DNA of 64,000 nt from Pseudomonas duriflava. Lineage in GTDB: Bacteria; Pseudomonadota; Gammaproteobacteria; Pseudomonadales; Pseudomonadaceae. Each line of letters opens with the position of its first letter. Positions within the stretch are counted from its first letter, which is position 1. A program made the position numbers and the translations under genes. The notes below the pieces were generated by a model that saw only the letters and a program-made list of their open reading frames with translations, did no database searches and was not told the origin of the DNA. The stretch lies in NCBI RefSeq assembly GCF_007830155.1, contig NZ_VLKY01000002.1:310001-374000 (forward strand), given 5' to 3'. Shown one piece after another: positions 18,786 through 29,152 of this stretch.

Positions 18786-21329
18786 TTAGAACGGCAGGTT
18801 CAGATCAGGTTTGACGGCCAGTAGTTGCTTGCGGAACACATCCTTGATGCGCTCCAGTTCCTCGACCGTTTCCCCTTCGAAGCGCAGCACCAACACCGGT
18901 GTGGTATTGGAGGCCCGTACCAGGCCCCAGCCCGCGTGATAATCAACGCGTACGCCGTCCAGGGTCGTGACCTGCGCATCGCCCCACTGGGCATCGCGCT
19001 GCAGGGCGTCGATGATGCCGAACTTGCTCTCTTCGGTCACCTGAATATTGATTTCCGGCGTGGAGATATCGACCGGGAAGGTATCGAATACTGCCTGGGC
19101 AGTACCCTTTTCCTGGCTCAGGATCTCAAGCAGGCGTACGGCGCTATAGATGCCGTCATCAAACCCGAACCAGCGTTCCTTGAAGAACACGTGACCGCTC
19201 ATTTCGCCTGCCAGCAGAGCGCCGGTTTCCTTCATCTTTTTCTTGATCAAGGAGTGGCCGGTCTTCCACATGATGGGACGGCCGCCGTAACCGGCGATCA
19301 GGTTGTTCAGGCGGCGGGTGCACTTGACGTCAAAGATGATATCGGCGCCCGGATTGCGAGAAACCACATCCTTGGCAAACAGCATCAGCAACTGGTCGGG
19401 ATAGATGATATTACCTTCGTTGGTAACGACACCCACGCGGTCGCCGTCGCCATCAAAGGCCAGGCCCAGATCAGCGCCGGTCTCCTTGACCTTGGCGATC
19501 AGGTCTTCCAGATTCTCAGGCTTGCCCGGATCCGGATGGTGGTTCGGGAAGTTGCCGTCAACATCACAGAACAACGGAATCACGGTGCAGCCCAGGGCCT
19601 CGATCAGCTTGGGCGCGATAACACCTGCTACACCATTGCCGCAGTCGACCACGACCTTCATTTTTTTCGCCAGGGCGATGTCGCTACGGATCTGCTCGAA
19701 ATAGCGATCCAGTACGTCTACCTTTTCGATAGTACCCTGGCCCGAGGCTACGTTACCGGTCTCGATGCGCTCGCGCAGACCCTGGATGCTTTCATTGGCC
19801 AGGGTTTCGCCAGCGATAACGATTTTGAAGCCGTTGTAATCTGGCGGGTTATGGCTACCGGTCAGCATTACACCGGATTTGCCAGCCAAGACATTGGCCG
19901 CGTAATACAGCACAGGCGTGGGCACCATGCCGATGTCGCTGACGTTCGCGCCTGTGTCAGCGATACCCTTGATCAATTGCTCGACCAGTTCGGGACCAGA
20001 CAGACGACCGTCACGGCCGACAGCCACGTTGGGCTCGTTACGGGCCAGGCTCTCGGAGCCAATGGCGCGCCCGATCCAGTAGGCGGTTTCGGCAGTCAGG
20101 GAGTCACCCACCACACCACGGATGTCGTAGGCGCGGAAGATGCTGGTGTTTAAAGTCGGGGCTTGAACGGTGGTGCTCATTAGGGGTTTCTCCAATCCCA
20201 GGAGATCCTGGTCTTCGTCGAGGATATCGATATCGAGTATGTCGTCACTGCTTTGAAACATCGGTTCCGCGTACGGGCCGTTGCCTTGCCTGGCCAACGT
20301 CGTAACGGTTGCCTCAACGGGCTCCGTGACCGAAAGATCAGTTTCGGCCGGTTTCGACTGCGGCTCGACCAGTGCCTGTGCCAGAGGTTCCAATTCTGGA
20401 ATCCTTAAAGCAGGCCGTTGGGCCACAAGACCCTTAACAAGTTCCTGGCTAAACACGATGAGACTGCGTACGTCGTCACGAAGTATACGTTTGAAACGGT
20501 GCTGGTAGAGGCGCAAGCCTAGGAAAGACCCCGCCAGACTCATTATGAGTGCCACTAGCCACGGCAAAAGAGGCAGGTCAGTAAGTGCCGTCTCGACCGG
20601 TGCCAGTTGTACTGTCCAAAGCGGATTGATGGTAGGAAAACCCTGAGCCGCCCCCTCACCGGCCTGACCGCCTTCTGCAAGGCGCTGAGGTGCGGCCTGG
20701 CTGAAGCGCTGCACCAACTGCCAATGCCCGGCTTCGGCTGGGGCAGCCATCAGTCCGCTTGTTAGCGGTTGCAGATCCTGCACCAGCAGGACGTTGCCTA
20801 GCACAGGGCCTTCTTTAACCGCTCGGACCGGAGCCGCGACATACACCAGCCATTTTTGGTCAATGCGATAGGCTTCAGGGGGCGCTGGCTGGCCCAATTC
20901 GGCCCGCCGGAGCAGATCAAGCGCAGCGAAATTGAGAGGGCCTGGACGATTTTCGTCAGGCTGGTTGGTACTGGCGCGTACCAGATGCGCATCGACCAAG
21001 CCACCGTGCTTGAGAATCTGCTCAGCCGAAAGCCGTAGCTCTTCATTAGACTGGCCCAGCGCCTGGATCACCATCGGCTCTGCGGCCGTTGCCTGTGCGC
21101 GGGCATCCAGCTGGCGCACGGCCTGGCTCACCATAGCGGCCTGTGCTTGCCCCCAGGCCTGTCGCTGATGTGCATGGATATCCTCCCTGAGCGGAACGAA
21201 TACCAAGAGCCATAGCAGGGCCAGAGCGAGGAAGGCGACTATCAGGGCCAGCGCCAGGCTGGGTAATAGCGATACAGGGACGGTTTGGGCAGGCCGGGCA
21301 GCCTGGGCGGTACGTTTGGCGCGTTTCAT
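18786..21329 (-). CDS. algC: phosphomannomutase/phosphoglucomutase AlgC, long membrane-anchored form
   Basis: An 847-residue frame. Residues ~20-45 and ~250-277 are membrane helices bracketing a ~200-residue presumed periplasmic segment; a cytoplasmic linker leads to the mutase from ~395 on. The mutase has 'FRAYDIRGVVGDSLTAETAYWIGRAIG', phosphoserine loop 'GVMLTGSHNPPDYNG', metal loop 'LAFDGDGDRVGVV', and sugar loop 'GEMSGHVFFKERWFGFDDG'. It makes mannose-1-P and glucose-1-P for alginate, LPS and other polysaccharides. Internal ATG 20180 (residue 384) has GGAG nine bases upstream and would give a 464-residue protein matching the classical 463-residue AlgC. Both forms could be made. Confidence 0.93.
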   Translation of the reverse strand: MKRAKRTAQAARPAQTVPVSLLPSLALALIVAFLALALLWLLVFVPLREDIHAHQRQAWGQAQAAMVSQAVRQLDARAQATAAEPMVIQALGQSNEELRLSAEQILKHGGLVDAHLVRASTNQPDENRPGPLNFAALDLLRRAELGQPAPPEAYRIDQKWLVYVAAPVRAVKEGPVLGNVLLVQDLQPLTSGLMAAPAEAGHWQLVQRFSQAAPQRLAEGGQAGEGAAQGFPTINPLWTVQLAPVETALTDLPLLPWLVALIMSLAGSFLGLRLYQHRFKRILRDDVRSLIVFSQELVKGLVAQRPALRIPELEPLAQALVEPQSKPAETDLSVTEPVEATVTTLARQGNGPYAEPMFQSSDDILDIDILDEDQDLLGLEKPLMSTTVQAPTLNTSIFRAYDIRGVVGDSLTAETAYWIGRAIGSESLARNEPNVAVGRDGRLSGPELVEQLIKGIADTGANVSDIGMVPTPVLYYAANVLAGKSGVMLTGSHNPPDYNGFKIVIAGETLANESIQGLRERIETGNVASGQGTIEKVDVLDRYFEQIRSDIALAKKMKVVVDCGNGVAGVIAPKLIEALGCTVIPLFCDVDGNFPNHHPDPGKPENLEDLIAKVKETGADLGLAFDGDGDRVGVVTNEGNIIYPDQLLMLFAKDVVSRNPGADIIFDVKCTRRLNNLIAGYGGRPIMWKTGHSLIKKKMKETGALLAGEMSGHVFFKERWFGFDDGIYSAVRLLEILSQEKGTAQAVFDTFPVDISTPEINIQVTEESKFGIIDALQRDAQWGDAQVTTLDGVRVDYHAGWGLVRASNTTPVLVLRFEGETVEELERIKDVFRKQLLAVKPDLNLPF

Positions 21330-21461
21330 TACGGCTCCTCGACATCGATCCCTGAAAGCTTAGCGCGTGTTCATAATCTGCTTGCAGGTAGCCAGGAACG
21401 CCTGGAGCGGCGGTGTATGGCCCGGCGCTGCCTCTATGCAATCGCCAGGCCAGCAGACTGT

Positions 21462-21917
21462 CTAGCGGGTTCCGGAGTGGCCAAACCCGCCCGAGCCGCG
21501 TTGGGTTTCTTCGAATTCGTCGACCAGTTCGAAATGAGCTTGTACCACGGGAACAAGCATAAGCTGGGCAATGCGCTCACCTACCGTAATAGTGAAAGCA
21601 GTCTGCCCACGGTTCCAGCAGGACACCATCAGCTCACCCTGATAATCCGAATCGATCAGGCCGACCAGATTACCCAGGACAATGCCATGTTTATGGCCCA
21701 GCCCCGAACGCGGCAAGACCAGTGCGGCGAGCCCTGGATCAGCGATATAAATGGACAGGCCGGTAGGAATCAAAACAGTCTGGCCGGGTTCGAGCGTGAC
21801 GTCTTCCTTGAGCATGGCACGCAGGTCAAGACCAGCAGAGCCGGACGTAGCGTAGGTTGGCAGCGGAAAATCGGTACCAAGGCGAGGATCGAGAATTTTG
21901 GCTTGAAGGCTATGCAT
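21462..21917 (-). CDS. dut: dUTP diphosphatase
   Basis: A 151-residue trimeric dUTPase, starting [20 protein letters not shown]. The five motifs are visible: 'SAGLDLRAM', '[12 protein letters not shown]', '[13 protein letters not shown]', '[12 protein letters not shown]' and the C-terminal '[10 protein letters not shown]'. It removes dUTP and supplies dUMP. ATG 21917 is favoured over the frame start at 21944 by family length; it overlaps the 3' end of coaBC by 8 bases, so the two are translated from one message. Confidence 0.97.
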   Translation of the reverse strand: MHSLQAKILDPRLGTDFPLPTYATSGSAGLDLRAMLKEDVTLEPGQTVLIPTGLSIYIADPGLAALVLPRSGLGHKHGIVLGNLVGLIDSDYQGELMVSCWNRGQTAFTITVGERIAQLMLVPVVQAHFELVDEFEETQRGSGGFGHSGTR

Positions 21918-23127
21918 GAGTTGTGTGCTTGAGTCGGTCGGCAATAAAAGCGATCAGCTGACGGGCAATCTTGCCCTTGCTGGTCTGGGCGAAACGGGTT
22001 TCCTGCAACGTGCGGTCGATAACACTGACGGCATTGTCTTCACTGTTGAAGCCAATGGCCGGGTTGGCGACATCGTTAGCAACGATGAGGTCGAGGTTTT
22101 TGTCCATCAGCTTGCGGGAGGCATAATCGAGCAAGTGCTCGGTTTCTGCCGCGAACCCTACGCTGAACGGACGATCAGGTCGGTGAGCCAGTGTAGCCAG
22201 GATGTCCGGGTTGCGGACCATCTGCAGCAACAGCCCTTCTCCGCTGGCAGGATCTTTCTTGAGCTTTTGCGGGGCAATTACTTCCGGACGGTAATCCGCC
22301 ACTGCGGCCGAAGCGATGAGGATATCGCACGGCATAGCAGCCTCGCAGGCCACCAGCATGTCACGGGCACTGACCACATCGACACGGGATACGCGATCCG
22401 GTGTTGGCAGGTGTACCGGGCCAGTTACCAGCGTAACGCGCGCGCCCGCTTCGACGGCGGCTTCGGCCAGGGCAAAGCCCATCTTGCCGGAGCTATGGTT
22501 AGTGATGTAGCGCACCGGGTCGATGTTTTCTTGAGTTGGCCCCGCTGTGATCAGGACGTGCTGCCCGGTCAGGCTGTGCCACTCAAAGCACTCCGCTGCC
22601 CGCTGGGCCAGATCATCTGGTTCCAGCATGCGTCCCATGCCTACATCACCGCAGGCCTGGCTGCCCGATGCCGGGCCAAAAATCTTCAGGCCGCGGCCAC
22701 GCAACAGCTCGGTATTGGCCTGAGTCGCCGGGTCGCGCCACATGGCTTGATTCATAGCCGGCGCCAGCGCTACGGGGGCGTCAGTGGCCAGCACAAGCGT
22801 AGTCAGAAGATCGTCCGCGACGCCTTGGGCCAAGCGAGCCATCAGATCAGCTGTCGCCGGGGCAATGAGCACCAGATCGGCCCAGCGGGCCAATTCAATA
22901 TGTCCCATGGCCGCCTCGGCCGCAGGATCCAGCAGGTCGAGGTGTACCGGATGGCCGGATAGCGCCTGGAGGGTGAGAGGCGTAATGAATTCGCGACCGC
23001 CCTGGGTCATGACAACCCGGACTTCCGCACCACAGGTACGCAAGCGTCGCACCAGCTCGGCGCTCTTGTATGCGGCGATTCCGCCGCCGACGCCAAGCAC
23101 GATGCGTTTACGATGAAGCCGTTGCAT
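21910..23127 (-). CDS. coaBC: bifunctional phosphopantothenoylcysteine decarboxylase/ligase CoaBC
   Basis: About 405 residues from ATG 23127 ([20 protein letters not shown]); the frame extends 11 residues further up. CoaC half: flavin site, active His in '[12 protein letters not shown]', 'PAMNQAMW' and Cys in '[13 protein letters not shown]'. CoaB half from ~190: '[22 protein letters not shown]' and '[11 protein letters not shown]' (Lys at the CTP site). It carries out two consecutive steps of coenzyme A synthesis. Divergent from radC, the usual Pseudomonas arrangement, and overlapping dut. Confidence 0.97.
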   Translation of the reverse strand: MQRLHRKRIVLGVGGGIAAYKSAELVRRLRTCGAEVRVVMTQGGREFITPLTLQALSGHPVHLDLLDPAAEAAMGHIELARWADLVLIAPATADLMARLAQGVADDLLTTLVLATDAPVALAPAMNQAMWRDPATQANTELLRGRGLKIFGPASGSQACGDVGMGRMLEPDDLAQRAAECFEWHSLTGQHVLITAGPTQENIDPVRYITNHSSGKMGFALAEAAVEAGARVTLVTGPVHLPTPDRVSRVDVVSARDMLVACEAAMPCDILIASAAVADYRPEVIAPQKLKKDPASGEGLLLQMVRNPDILATLAHRPDRPFSVGFAAETEHLLDYASRKLMDKNLDLIVANDVANPAIGFNSEDNAVSVIDRTLQETRFAQTSKGKIARQLIAFIADRLKHTTHA

Positions 23128-23302
23128 TGAGCCTGCCTTATGTTGAGCCTGACCAGCCACAAGGCCGGTGACAGGGCTTTTTTATGACGGAGATCGCGTC
23201 TGTGCGAACGGTAACTGATCGGCCGCTCGCCAGGCAAAAAGTGCGGCTAAGATAGCACAGCACCTGCACAGGAACAGCGGGTAGCCTCGACAAGGAGTGT
23301 TC

Positions 23303-23977
23303 ATGAGTATTCGTGATTGGCCCGCCCAGGAGCGGCCCCGTGAGAAGTTACTGGATCAAGGGGCCGCCGCCCTGACCGATGCCGAGCTGCTGGCCATTTT
23401 CCTGCGTACCGGCGTTGCCGGTAAGAGCGCAGTGGATCTGGCCCGTCACCTCCTGCAAGAATTTGGCAGCTTGCGCACCTTACTGGAGGCGGATCTTACG
23501 TCTTTCAGCCAGCACCTCGGCCTTGGGCCGGCCAAGTTCACCCAGCTGCAAGCCGTGTTGGAAATGGGCCGCCGGCATCTGGCGGAGCGTTTACGGCGCG
23601 ACTCTGCCCTGGAGAACCCACAAGCCGTTAAAGACTATCTCAAAGCACACCTGCGCCATGAACCCCATGAGATCTTCGGATGCCTGTTCTTGGACTCCAA
23701 ACATCGAGTCCTTGCCTTTGAGGCCTTGTTTCACGGCACCATCGATGGTGCCAGCGTTTATCCGCGTCAGGTGGTCAAGCGTGCCTTGGCTCATAACGCT
23801 GCAGCCTTGATCCTTACACACAATCACCCTTCCGGAATAGCCGAGCCAAGCCAGGCCGACCGGGTACTTACGCATCGCCTGAAGGAGGCGCTTGCACTGA
23901 TCGATGTACGCGTGCTCGACCATTTCATCGTAGGTGAAGGCGAGCCGCTATCCATGGCGGAATACGGGTGGTTATAA
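23303..23977 (+). CDS. radC: RadC-family JAMM-domain protein
   Basis: A 224-residue protein starting [20 protein letters not shown]. The N-terminal helix-hairpin-helix part contains '[14 protein letters not shown]'; the C-terminal MPN/JAMM domain has '[18 protein letters not shown]', the full zinc-metalloprotease pattern. Despite the name, a role in DNA repair is doubtful; family function is unsettled. I prefer ATG 23303 over GTG 23297 because AGGAG precedes it by 6 bases. Confidence 0.95.
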   Translation: MSIRDWPAQERPREKLLDQGAAALTDAELLAIFLRTGVAGKSAVDLARHLLQEFGSLRTLLEADLTSFSQHLGLGPAKFTQLQAVLEMGRRHLAERLRRDSALENPQAVKDYLKAHLRHEPHEIFGCLFLDSKHRVLAFEALFHGTIDGASVYPRQVVKRALAHNAAALILTHNHPSGIAEPSQADRVLTHRLKEALALIDVRVLDHFIVGEGEPLSMAEYGWL

Positions 23978-23991
23978 GCTCCTGGCCGTGT

Positions 23992-24030
23992 GGTGAAGCG
24001 CCTAAGCGTAGCGCTTGGCGACGCTTCACC
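23992..24030. terminator. hairpin between convergent radC and the binding-protein gene
   Basis: Outer arms GGTGAAGCG (23992-24000) and CGCTTCACC (24022-24030) enclose a smaller inverted repeat AAGCG/CGCTT. No clear U-run, so a terminator role rests on its place between converging genes. Confidence 0.5.
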
Positions 24031-24040
24031 CTTGGATGGC

Positions 24041-25618
24041 TTACCGGTTAACGCTGACTTTCGAGAAGTCCTGTCGGCCAAAGGGATTGGCCTGATACCC
24101 CTCGACGCCTTGACGAGTAAGGACCGAGACAGTGGGGTGCGCCAGAGGCAACCACAAAGCCTGGTCATGAATGATCTGCTGGGCAGTGTGGTAGTGCTTG
24201 ATACGCGCCGCCTGATCAGCCACAGCCTTGCCGTCCCGGATGGCAGCATCCAGTGTCTCATCGCAGAAACGCGCAAAGTTAAGACCGGACTTGACCGAAG
24301 CACAGGCAAACTGCGGCGTCAGGTAATTATCCGGATCGCCATTATCACCTGCCCAGCCCATGAACAGCAGATCATGCTCGCCGGCCTTGGCACGACGAAT
24401 CAGCTCGCCCCACTCGATAACCCGAACGTCAGCCTTGACGCCAATCTTTGCTAGATCCGCCTGCAGCATTTGAGCGCCCAGGCTTGGGTTGGGATTCAAC
24501 AGGCTGCCGCTCGGACGGGTCCAGATCGTGGTACTAAAACCGTCTTTAAAACCTGCTTCCGCCAACAATGCCTTGGCTTTTTCCGGGTCGTATGGATACG
24601 CCGCGATGTCTTTGGCATACCCCCAGGTAGTGGGTGGATAGACGCCATCAGCCGGTACGGCGCTGTTTTCAAACACGGCTTTCACATAATTCTTTTTATC
24701 AAAGGCCATATTGATGGCCTGCCGTACCTTCGTGTTATCCAGCGGCGGATGCTCTGTATTGATCCCGACGAAAGCGGTCATGAACGCAGGGGTCTGTACA
24801 ACCTTCAACGTATCGTCCTGTTGAGCATCAGTAACATCCTGTGGCTTGGGCGACAGAGCAATCTGACACTCGCCGCGCTTGAGCCGCTGCAGGCGTACTG
24901 CCGCATCCGGCGTAATGGCATAGATCAAGCCATCCACGTTGGGCTTGCCAGCAAAATAGTTGGCATTGGCGTCATAACGAACCACCGCGTCCTTCTGAAA
25001 ACGCTTGAATACGAAAGGCCCTGTACCGATAGGCTTGCTGTTGAGCTGCTCGGTCTTGCCGGCCTTGAGCAACTGATCGGCGTACTCAGCCGAATAGATC
25101 GAGGCAAAGCCCATGCTCAAGGTGGGCAGGAACGTGGCATCGCGGCGATTCAAGGTAATTCTCACCTGATTGCCGTTAACCTTTTCCACTGACTTGATCA
25201 GGTCCGGCCACTGCATGGATTGAGCGTGGGGATAGCCGCTGCGCGCTACGCTATGCCAGGGATGCCTGGGATCAAGCATCCGTTCGAAGCTGAACACTAC
25301 GTCATCGGCATTCAACGAGCGGCTGGGCTTGAAGTACTCCGTTTGATGAAATTTCACATCGGGCCGCAGCGTAAACGTGTAAGTAAGGCCGTCCGAAGAG
25401 ACCTCCCAGCGCTCGGCCAGACTCGGAACCAGCTCACCGCGCGTCGGATCGAACTCCACCAGGCGGTTCATAAGTACATCCGCTGACGCATTGGTCGTGG
25501 TCAACGCGTTATACTGGACCACGTCAAACCCATCCGGGCTGGCTTCGGTGCAGACGCTCAGGGTAGCGGCCTGCGCCAACAGCGGCGCAAAAAGAAGTGG
25601 CAAAGCAGCAAAGCGCAT
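24041..25618 (-). CDS. periplasmic dipeptide-type ABC transporter substrate-binding protein
   Basis: A 525-residue family 5 solute-binding protein. Residues 1-17 (MRFAALPLLFAPLLAQA) are a signal peptide; 'LVPSLAERWEVSSDGLTYTFTLRPDVKFH' and 'LNADDVVFSFERMLDP' are the family signature, with 'VRQAINMAFDKKNYV' and 'FMGWAGDNGDPDNYLTPQF' later on, as in DppA. It likely captures di- or oligopeptides. No permease or ATPase gene is adjacent, so it must share a transporter encoded elsewhere. In other pseudomonads an orphan dipeptide-binding gene occupies this same place beside rpmB. Confidence 0.93.
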   Translation of the reverse strand: MRFAALPLLFAPLLAQAATLSVCTEASPDGFDVVQYNALTTTNASADVLMNRLVEFDPTRGELVPSLAERWEVSSDGLTYTFTLRPDVKFHQTEYFKPSRSLNADDVVFSFERMLDPRHPWHSVARSGYPHAQSMQWPDLIKSVEKVNGNQVRITLNRRDATFLPTLSMGFASIYSAEYADQLLKAGKTEQLNSKPIGTGPFVFKRFQKDAVVRYDANANYFAGKPNVDGLIYAITPDAAVRLQRLKRGECQIALSPKPQDVTDAQQDDTLKVVQTPAFMTAFVGINTEHPPLDNTKVRQAINMAFDKKNYVKAVFENSAVPADGVYPPTTWGYAKDIAAYPYDPEKAKALLAEAGFKDGFSTTIWTRPSGSLLNPNPSLGAQMLQADLAKIGVKADVRVIEWGELIRRAKAGEHDLLFMGWAGDNGDPDNYLTPQFACASVKSGLNFARFCDETLDAAIRDGKAVADQAARIKHYHTAQQIIHDQALWLPLAHPTVSVLTRQGVEGYQANPFGRQDFSKVSVNR

Positions 25619-25802
25619 CGGGAACTCCTTCTGTAGAGTAGATGGCCGTCCATGGAGCTCATGGCGCCCAAAGGTCTAAGCTAGACCACTGGGCAGCTCA
25701 TCACAATGCAAAATCACGACGAATGGTACGCTTCTCTGTGGGAGCATAGCTCCAGCGCAGTATTTACAGGGTCTCACTTGGTCGTTATGACTAAGCCGCT
25801 CC

Positions 25803-25831
25803 TTGATACGGCGATGCTCTTCTGGTATAAA
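25803..25831 (+). promoter_or_regulatory. sigma-70 promoter of rpmB-rpmG
   Basis: TTGATA at 25803-25808 and TATAAA at 25826-25831 are separated by exactly 17 bases, each 5 of 6 to consensus. It lies about 135 bases before rpmB in the 349-base gap between the binding-protein gene and rpmB; nothing else is evident in that gap. Confidence 0.75.
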
Positions 25832-25967
25832 ACAGCGCTCTTTTTTCGGGGTATGGCTCTGCGAGTCTTGCAGAAAAGCCGACAAAGCCCCGACTAAACT
25901 GAATTTTCAAGCGATTCAAGCGGCCAACCCATGCCGGGTTTGGCATGTGGTTTATGAGGGCTGAGGC

Positions 25968-26204
25968 ATGTCGAGAGTCTGTCAAGTAACCGGTAAGGGT
26001 CCGGTTACGGGAAACAACGTTTCCCACGCAAACAACAAAACCCGTCGTCGTTTCCTGCCGAACCTGCACTACCATCGTTTCTGGGTTGAGTCCGAGAAGC
26101 GTTTTGTACGTCTGCGGATTTCTGCCAAGGGCATGCGCATCATCGACAAGCGCGGTATTGATACCGTACTGTCCGAGCTTCGCGCTCGCGGCGAAAAATT
26201 CTAA
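25968..26204 (+). CDS. rpmB: 50S ribosomal protein L28
   Basis: A 78-residue basic protein starting [20 protein letters not shown], with '[18 protein letters not shown]' and the C-terminal '[20 protein letters not shown]'. It is L28 of the standard length, part of the large subunit. Followed after 11 bases by rpmG. Confidence 0.98.
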   Translation: MSRVCQVTGKGPVTGNNVSHANNKTRRRFLPNLHYHRFWVESEKRFVRLRISAKGMRIIDKRGIDTVLSELRARGEKF

Positions 26205-26215
26205 GGAGTTGCATC

Positions 26216-26371
26216 ATGCGTGAATTGATCCGTTTGGTGTCCAGTGCCGGTACCGGTCACTTCTACACCACCGACAAGAACAAGCGCACCAAGCCCGAAA
26301 AGATCGAAATCAAAAAGTTCGATCCGGTCGTGCGTAAGCACGTGATGTACAAGGAAGCCAAGATCAAGTAA
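26216..26371 (+). CDS. rpmG: 50S ribosomal protein L33, zinc-free type
   Basis: A 51-residue protein starting [20 protein letters not shown], with '[20 protein letters not shown]'. It lacks the four zinc cysteines of C+ L33, so it is the C- type and does not bind zinc. An AAGGAG lies 9 bases before the ATG, in the spacer after rpmB. The rpmB-rpmG pair is conserved across gammaproteobacteria. Confidence 0.97.
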   Translation: MRELIRLVSSAGTGHFYTTDKNKRTKPEKIEIKKFDPVVRKHVMYKEAKIK

Positions 26372-26413
26372 TTGATCCGCTCCTTGTGACCGCTTCGGCG
26401 GAATCACGGCACA

Positions 26414-26441
26414 AAAAAACCCAGCCTTGCGCTGGGTTTTT
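26414..26441 (+). terminator. terminator after rpmG
   Basis: CCCAGC (26420-26425) pairs with GCTGGG (26431-26436); arms extend with A5 on the left and T5 on the right, followed by GTTTT. Confidence 0.92.
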
Positions 26442-26482
26442 GTTTTACCGCTACTAAAAGCAGTTAGCTGTTACCAGAAGCC

Positions 26483-26881
26483 CTAGTTCTTGGGCTGGTA
26501 AGCACAGTAGCCGGGTCGTGGGCCGACTTGTGGATGATTGCGGCAGGTATCCGGGCGTTTATCGTAGATCGAGCACAGACGGCTCTTACGGTCCAGGTAT
26601 AAGCAGTCGTTATTGGCCAGCCGAGTCAACGTAAACAAGCCGCTCTTTTGATTGAAGTGCTCGATGATGCCTTCTTTCTTTAGTCGCTTGGCAATGTTCT
26701 TGGGCGGCTCGCCGGCCTCGAACTCATCAACAACACCGATGCGGATAAGATCCTTGATACGGACCTCGGCAGGCATCGTGCAGCAGGTTGCTACACAGCC
26801 GCTACATAGCCCCTTGTAATACTTGGCCCAGGTATCGAGACGATCAATCTCGGCAGCGGCAACGAGCTGTGGCTTTTTCAT
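26483..26881 (-). CDS. YkgJ-family cysteine-cluster protein
   Basis: A 132-residue protein with the cluster 'CSGCVATCCTMPAEVRI', then 'CLYLDRKSRLCSIYDKRPDTCRNHP' and a last Cys in 'PGYCAY'. This spacing defines the YkgJ (CxxCxxxCC) family, thought to bind a zinc ion or iron-sulfur centre. Function is unknown. Convergent with rpmG across that gene's terminator. Confidence 0.9.
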   Translation of the reverse strand: MKKPQLVAAAEIDRLDTWAKYYKGLCSGCVATCCTMPAEVRIKDLIRIGVVDEFEAGEPPKNIAKRLKKEGIIEHFNQKSGLFTLTRLANNDCLYLDRKSRLCSIYDKRPDTCRNHPQVGPRPGYCAYQPKN

Positions 26882-27062
26882 TTTCAGGCGGATACAGGAA
26901 ATGGGGCGCGGATAATAGCGGGCCCGGCGCGTTATTGCTTGCCTGATGGTCGACTCGGGCAGGCGATCCGTCGCCTTACAGCCAGTCCGATAGAATGCTT
27001 ACATAGAAACCCTGCGCTGCTTGTTGCGCGACAGGCGTTCCTGCTTGCATCAGTTACCTTTC

Positions 27063-28073
27063 TTAATGGCGGCGCGACTTCAGCAGCGCTCTGACAGCAA
27101 GCCCACCCACAACGGCCAGCGCTGTGCTCGTCACAGGGTGCTGGGTCGCTTTGGTATAAAGGCTATGGTGCAACTTGGGACCCGGCGTGGAACCACTGAT
27201 ACGGCCATAGGAGCCCGGATTATGGTCGGCCGAGTACATTTCCCCTTGCCGGTTACCATCAGGCCGGCCGCTCAGGATCTGTTTCGACAGGAATTTCTCA
27301 CTCACCCAGTCGTACACCCGCGGGAAACTCTGCGCCATTTTAGTCATGCTTTTGGCCGCGCCAATGTAGACATCCCGCTGGGGATGGACTGCTGCATGCA
27401 GAATGGCCTCGGCCACAGCCTCAGGCGTATAGACTGGCGGCGGAAACATGGGGGCACTGGGTAGGTAGTTCTTGGCATGATCATTAAAGAGCGTGTCGGT
27501 CGAGGCGGGGCGAACCAAGGTCACCGAAACGGGAGCGTTGTCTTTATGCAGCTCGACGCGCAGCACATCAGTTACAGCCTTGATGGCGTGCTTGCTGGCG
27601 GAGTACATGGCATGAAACGGAATCGGGGCGGCCGACTCGGCGCTACCCACATTGATAATGGCACCGCCACGCTGGCGTAAGTGCGCAGCCGCCAGCTTCG
27701 AGCCGTAGACCGTTCCCCAGAAATTGGTTTCGAACAGACGACGATTGTCTTCGTCGGTTACCTCTTCGAACTTACCCCACACTGACGTGGCGGCATTATT
27801 GATCCACGTATCGAATCCGCCAAACGCCTCCATTGCCTTGTCGGCAATCTTCTGGACATTTTCCTGCTGACCCACATCGGCCACCACCGTGACAACAGTG
27901 CCTCCGGCATCCAGGTTACGCTGGATGTCCTGCAACGCCTCTTCATTACGGGCCGCCAATACCAAACGAGCACCCTGCTCGGCAGCCAGCTTGGCTGTAG
28001 CAAGGCCGATTCCACTGGACGCACCGGTAATAACGATCACTTGTTCATGGAGCGGCTTGAGCCTGATGTTCAT
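27063..28073 (-). CDS. SDR oxidoreductase with C-terminal membrane tail
   Basis: A 336-residue classical SDR: dinucleotide loop TGASSGIG at 16-23, NNAA at 92-95, catalytic Tyr157 and Lys161 in 'MYSASKHAIKAVTDVLRVEL'. After the catalytic fold come ~80 extra residues with 'DVYIGAAKSMTKMAQSFPRVYDW' and a C-terminal hydrophobic helix 'VTSTALAVVGGLAVRALLKS' ending in basic residues, which should anchor it to the inner membrane. ATG 28073 is preceded by AAGGAGG; the frame extends to 28139 without signal. A paralogue of the same design lies at 54345-55343. Substrate unknown. Confidence 0.9.
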   Translation of the reverse strand: MNIRLKPLHEQVIVITGASSGIGLATAKLAAEQGARLVLAARNEEALQDIQRNLDAGGTVVTVVADVGQQENVQKIADKAMEAFGGFDTWINNAATSVWGKFEEVTDEDNRRLFETNFWGTVYGSKLAAAHLRQRGGAIINVGSAESAAPIPFHAMYSASKHAIKAVTDVLRVELHKDNAPVSVTLVRPASTDTLFNDHAKNYLPSAPMFPPPVYTPEAVAEAILHAAVHPQRDVYIGAAKSMTKMAQSFPRVYDWVSEKFLSKQILSGRPDGNRQGEMYSADHNPGSYGRISGSTPGPKLHHSLYTKATQHPVTSTALAVVGGLAVRALLKSRRH

Positions 28074-28316
28074 CGTGACCTCCTTTTGTAAGGGAATAGA
28101 TAACCCAGGCAACAGAAGTTGCAGTGGGCTTTCGAACATTCGCTACAGTAGAAAGACCGTTAGGACGAGAGGTTCCAGAACAATGACAGATGGTCGATAG
28201 ATCAAGGCGTATCGGCGACGTTACAGGCTAAAAATAGCGCTTTTATATAACCTGAAGAACCGTCGCCGGTAGGCAGCTACGTGATGGCACCTACCTACTG
28301 CAGGCGCGGGTGGCGC

Positions 28317-29036
<720 letters not shown>

Positions 29037-29152
29037 TCAGGTCAGGTTTTACCGCTGGACGGCTATGGGCCAGAGGCTGCTATAGCCTCTAGAGCTTGCA
29101 TAAGCAACACAGGCCGTATAGAACGCTGCCTCTCAGCCTCCAGGTAAAACGC

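Noticed and set aside
18825-20153. 442-codon open frame on the plus strand
   Set aside because: It lies wholly antisense to the conserved catalytic part of algC and has no ribosome binding site or family pattern.
21916-22962. 348-codon open frame on the plus strand
   Set aside because: Antisense to coaBC with no protein signature.
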